The position numbers were made by a program, and so were the translations under genes. A stretch of DNA of 64,000 nucleotides, taken from assembly GCF_004027225.2 (NCBI RefSeq), contig NC_044288.2:2014719-2078718 (forward strand), written 5' to 3'. Below are positions 59,570 to 64,000 of this stretch, piece after piece (the stretch's first letter is position 1; every line of letters starts with the position of its first letter). Below the pieces are notes generated by a model that saw only the letters and a program-made list of their open reading frames with translations, had not been told where the DNA came from and ran no database searches. This DNA comes from Strigops habroptila. Its lineage: Eukaryota; Chordata; Aves; Psittaciformes; Psittacidae.

Positions 59570-62500
59570 AATATGTATGTATGTGGCAGGAAGGTACGAC
59601 CTGAATGGAAAACCTCTGTCCTTGTGTCGTGTAGGATGTGGTACATGATTCAATATAGCAGCAGTTCTGTAACGGGAAGTTCTATATTCAAACAATTGAG
59701 CTAATCCTAAAGCAAAGTACTGCAAGTGTGAGTGCAGTGACAGATTGTCCTTTTTGTTCCTTCTGTAAGGAAAAAGAAAATCAAATCAGAATGCTCATTA
59801 GACAACAAGACACTTTCCATCTTGTGCCTGTTAAAAGATGAAACACTTCCCATCTTGCTCCTTGAGATCTTTGAATAATTTTGAGAAGGAACCTCTGCAG
59901 GTCAGTCCCCTCCTCAGAACACAGAGAAAGAACAGTTCCCACCTGCACAGTAGAAAGTGTCAGGTCGGAGTGCAGTAGAGAACCTCACTAGGGTTTCATT
60001 CAGCACAACAGCAAAGCCAAGATACAGCAATCTTGTTCCTGTCGCTCCAAGGTTTTTCCTTACAAAGTTATTTGTTCTGTGTTGCTACTGTGTTTAAAAG
60101 TCTTGATGCACCAAATAAGACCCGTCTGTGCTTCAGGAGTCAGACATGAGGAAAGGTTACACTAGCTCCACTGTGGGAGTACTTTTAAGTTAAACAGCAT
60201 AGAAAAGATCTAACTAAATGGTATTATCAGCTTTTCTTAGTAGCTTATCAAATTATACCATCACTGCACAGCCAGAGGTTTATGTGGCACGTAAAATTCC
60301 TGAAAAGAAATACCTGAAAAGGCGGAAAGAGAAATGGGTTTGAATTCAGTGGTTCAGCCTTTGAAAGGATGGCAAGATAGTTGTCAGGAAATAAGGACAG
60401 TTAAAGGTGAGACACTAACCCGAGGACCATGAATCTATGTCTTCACTCTGGACTCTGGTTTTGCGAACACAATAAACACAAGTCAAGCAAGAAGAATCAT
60501 GGAATTGTCTAGGTTGGAAAAGACCTTTAAGATCATTAAGTCCAACCATTAACCACAGCACTGCCAAGTCCACAGCTACACCATGTCCCCAAGAGGCCAC
60601 CCTGCAGTGACAAAGGACAGAGAGAGGGGACAAAAGGACAAAGACAGCAGGATTGCGCAGGGAGTTGAGGTATCCAAGAGGAATGTCATGTGAAGCGGAC
60701 ATCCCTCCAATGTTAGATGAAACAGGGAATGGAAAAACAAATAACAGGAGAAGGATGAATTGAAAACCAGTGAGGAACCAAAACAGGTATTACAAAGTAG
60801 TATTTAAGAGCATTCAAAGCAAAATGAAGGTGAAAGAAGTACAAGGAAAAAACAATGAAAAGCAAAACCAATTGGAGAGGGATCAGACCTGTGGCTGTGG
60901 GTGTCTCTATCCCACCTCCCACAGGAGGAAGGCCAGTGCCAGGATCACATCAGCCACAGCTTTGTGGAGCCAAGTCATGGACACTGCCTCTGAGGCTGCT
61001 GCTCCAGCCCTGCGCTACAACTTAAACCTCTCAAGTGTGATTTGGCTCTACAGAGGCAGGATAGAAACAGACTCTGAGTGATCAAAACCCGTGCAGTTCT
61101 ATCCACCCTTCTCTAGCATTTAAAGATAAGATCAGGTGTCCTACCTCAGACCTGACAAAGGTCTAAAAGCAACACGTTCAAATCAGTTATTACCAAGGAA
61201 ATTAAATCCTGTGGGAACAACCCTAGAGGATCTTTACTTTCCTCCTCGACAACAAGAAAACGTTACTTCTGCTAAGGAGTGGTGTGTGAGCCTCACAGGA
61301 ACATGATGAAGACAGCAGATGTGAGAAGATGAGCAGAAAACAGAGAGCATTTACTTTCACGTAGAGAAGGACAAGCAAAATACATGACTGGCTATGTAAA
61401 ATGAAGGACGTCAAAAACAGAAGGCACTTAACATTTATCTTGTCTTGCAATACAAAAATAAGGGAACAACAACTGAAATGAAGGCAACAAACGTAAAACT
61501 GGTAACCTCTTTAAAATACAAACCACAACTGACCTGTGGGAATGGCAGTCTGGAGCCAAAACTCCAAGCTTAGCAAGATACTTTAAAAATGACTACAGCC
61601 ATCTAGTTATGCTACTGAGAATAACAAGAACATATCAAAGCAGGAACCCCCTTATTTACCAGGCAAATCAACGATTAATCTGCCCGTATTTAAAAAGTAA
61701 ATGCCTTCACATGGATAGATTGTTCCATTTGCCCATTTATAGCCACTTCACATAATTTTCTGAAGCATTTGGTCCTCAGTATCCTTAGATTTATGGTACC
61801 CAATTAGCTCGAGTATTGATCCCAAAATCCTTTTGCTCCTAAAAATGCTCCCACTGTTCAGGAGCAGCCTCACCTTGGCAGTTGGCAGCTCAGATTTCAC
61901 ACCTACAGTGACACCTTCTTTTCCCCTCCCCTTAATCCATCCCCAAACACACACAGAGACTAATCCCAGCCCGCCTTGGGACAGCAGGTACAGATACCTT
62001 CAGTTTATTGTGTTGCATGGAAAGGGAAATGGAAAGATCTATTAAACTTGATTTCAGCAAGCATTCTCCCTTGAAATTTGCTAAAAGTCATTCCGCATTC
62101 TCTCATATATTTCCTTGTTCTACATTTGATTTAGTTGCTCAGGAATGTTTCTCAGCCATTTATTAATATGTATTTGGGGAATAATTAGCTCCAAGGAATC
62201 ACCGCGCTGGTGTCCCATCCAGTCCATTCTGTGGACTCCTGACCCAAGTGGAGCAGAAAATCAAGACAAGTGTAAGCCTCGTTTGGAAAAGACGCTTTCA
62301 TATGGGCCACCAGAAAGATTTCCAAGTCCCCCGCTTCACCCCCCATCCCAAATCTAAACCAACAGATGATAATTCCTGTAGGAACAATCAAAATACCCCT
62401 TCTCATCTCCATGGAGCAGATGAAGCAGCTGCTCCTCCAAGGGAAGGATGCTCAATGCTTCCACTGAGCTTAGCAGGAAGCACTCGAGCTGCTGTGTGAG

Positions 62501-64000
62501 ACCCACGAGCTGCCATCTGCAGCCTGGCATGAAAACGCTGCTCTCTGCTAAGGATGATACTGATAAAGCTATACAGTTTTTACACAAATAAAAATAAACT
62601 AGTGACTTTTGAGCAGTCCCTGGCAAAGAGATTATATAGTGTATATATGGGATTGCCTGTAATCAATCCCGGCTTTCAGCCAAACATGCTTACAAAGTTG
62701 TATAAAGGAAAAGAATTAAAGTTTTCTAAGCCTATAGCCATGGAGTTCAATGGTTGTAGGGTGAAGGCTGTGTTCATACTCGGGTCTGCCCAAGCAAACA
62801 CAGAGTAGCAGCACCCAGGAGCATTGTTCTGCTCCTCTCCCATCTACACCGTAAACTCCCTAAGTACCAAACCCAAGTGGCTCGTTTCATTATAGACGTA
62901 AACTTTCTTCACCTTTAGGCATTTCTTGGAGTCTAATTGTAGGTGAAATTACACAGATATGATGCCTAGAGCTCCTGGTACATCTCGTTCTCATTGGCAT
63001 ATGGTACAGACTGGGAAAGGTTAAAGTACATTCTCCTGGTGAGTGAATGACTCTGGGGATATAGAAACTGATAATGATTCCGCCTTAAAACTCCTCAGTT
63101 TAAACTGAGCACAGGTCAATACAAACAAGAGTTGTCACTGTTTTCGGATGGATCTCCTCGGTTCCATGTCTAGTGCTATGGTATATATACTGTACAAATT
63201 GCTCTGCCACCAGAACTGGCAAATAAAAGAGGGGACAAAGGGAAAACACCAGCTAAAGTAACCTTGAAGGAGTGTTTCCTTCATGGTGGCATGGAGAGGC
63301 TGACACTGCCATCCGCAAGCTGCGAGCACAGGGCTACCAGCCACGGCAGTCTGGCACTTCTGAGAGGTGTTTAAAACCCAGAGAGTATTTTACTGGTCCT
63401 TATTAAAACAGAGCCCAGTCTGAGTTCCCAATTTTCAGAATGAATAAAACATCTACCGGCATCAAGTAATGATCCTCATCTGTGATCACTTGCTCTCTGA
63501 TGTGCTGACTAGGACTAGCATTCATGTGTTTATTCTCTTGCAAAGAAATAGGTCTTGAATGAACCATCTGCTAAAGATTCTCCAGACTCTAAGAAATGTT
63601 ACAAGAAAGTGCTTTTCCAGACAAATGTGCTAAAACATTTTGATATGCTTTTTCTCAATTAGCTGCCTTTTTTTTCTCCTTATCATAATATGAAGACTTC
63701 ATGGAAGATTATCTTCATTTCTGAATACTGAAGAGAGGTTGTCTTTATATTCTGGTGTCGGGGGTATTTATACTTATTGAATCACCAGATGATGTTACAT
63801 AGAAACCCCCCATCTCTGGTAAAGAGTGGGCAATCTCGTGATGTGTGACTTTTTAAAGTATTTAGACCTCACTCTCTTGAAAGAGGGTTTGAGAAGTGAC
63901 CCATTGTCTCCTGTACAGTAATCCATGTTGTACTTCAGTTCCCTTCTTCATCCATTATCTGATTTAAGTATGGATCACCTCTAGTGAAGCAAATATGGGT
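59570..64000. other. Upstream of ZBTB8A, no gene seen
   Basis: AT-rich sequence with one old CR1 fragment (60492-60606). No exon of the expected next neighbour, ZBTB8B, was recognised on either strand, so it must lie beyond the right edge. No RNA gene was seen. Confidence 0.6.
60492..60606 (-). mobile_element. CR1 LINE 3' fragment, older subfamily
   Basis: Starts AGAATCATGGAATTGTCTAG, then GGTTGGAAAAGACCTTTAAG, GTCCAACC and CACCATGTCCCCAAGAGG. This wording fits a CR1 subfamily different from the other copies, which read GGGTTGGAAGGGAGC. Upstream of ZBTB8A. Confidence 0.85.

Noticed and set aside
58339-59725. Frames of 200-335 codons on both strands upstream of ZBTB8A
   Set aside because: Composition effect of a very CpG-rich island; both strands are equally open and the products are low-complexity Arg/Ala/Pro.
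59600-64000. Expected ZBTB8B gene
   Set aside because: No BTB or zinc-finger exon was found on either strand; it presumably lies past the right edge.

Overview
This is a nuclear chromosome window from a bird. Six vertebrate genes are recognisable from spliced protein sequence, and the interspersed repeats are 3' ends of the CR1 LINE, the dominant avian retroposon. Gene order is YARS1 (+), NHSL3/KIAA1522 (-), SYNC (+), RBBP4 (-), ZBTB8OS (+), ZBTB8A (-). This is the conserved block of human chromosome 1p35, read in reverse. From memory, the chicken counterpart lies on a small, GC-rich microchromosome. I cannot name the species.

Layout. 1-4.1 kb: the last 11 coding exons of YARS1, cut at the left edge. 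5.0-27.6 kb: NHSL3 on the minus strand, with one very large coding exon (5220-8096), small exons up to 10.56 kb, and three alternative first exons (12.0, 20.2 and 27.6 kb), all ending in the same codon phase. 27.9-33.8 kb: no recognisable gene. 33.8-39.6 kb: SYNC, whose head contains a 131-residue tandem repeat. 40.0-47.5 kb: RBBP4, 12 coding exons, one intron with a GC donor. 47.1-48.0 kb: a CpG island between RBBP4 and ZBTB8OS, probably a shared promoter. 49.4-53.7 kb: ZBTB8OS (archease), including a 25-nt exon. 54.5-54.85 kb: a promoter-like CpG island with no assigned gene. 55.3-58.3 kb: ZBTB8A, with its CpG island to 59.56 kb. 59.6-64 kb: no recognisable gene apart from one CR1 fragment.

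The genes do not form a pathway: an aminoacyl-tRNA synthetase, an actin/WAVE-related scaffold, a muscle intermediate-filament protein, a histone chaperone, a tRNA-ligase activator and a BTB zinc-finger protein. They share position and, for RBBP4/ZBTB8OS, probably a promoter. YARS1/NHSL3, SYNC/RBBP4 and ZBTB8OS/ZBTB8A are convergent pairs with close 3' ends.

The left part (to about 37 kb) is GC-rich and the right part clearly more AT-rich outside CpG islands. I found no CRISPR array, tRNA or rRNA gene and no retroviral element. The least explained items are the orphan CpG island, the SYNC repeat, the three interchangeable NHSL3 starts and a CR1 tail abutting an NHSL3 splice donor.
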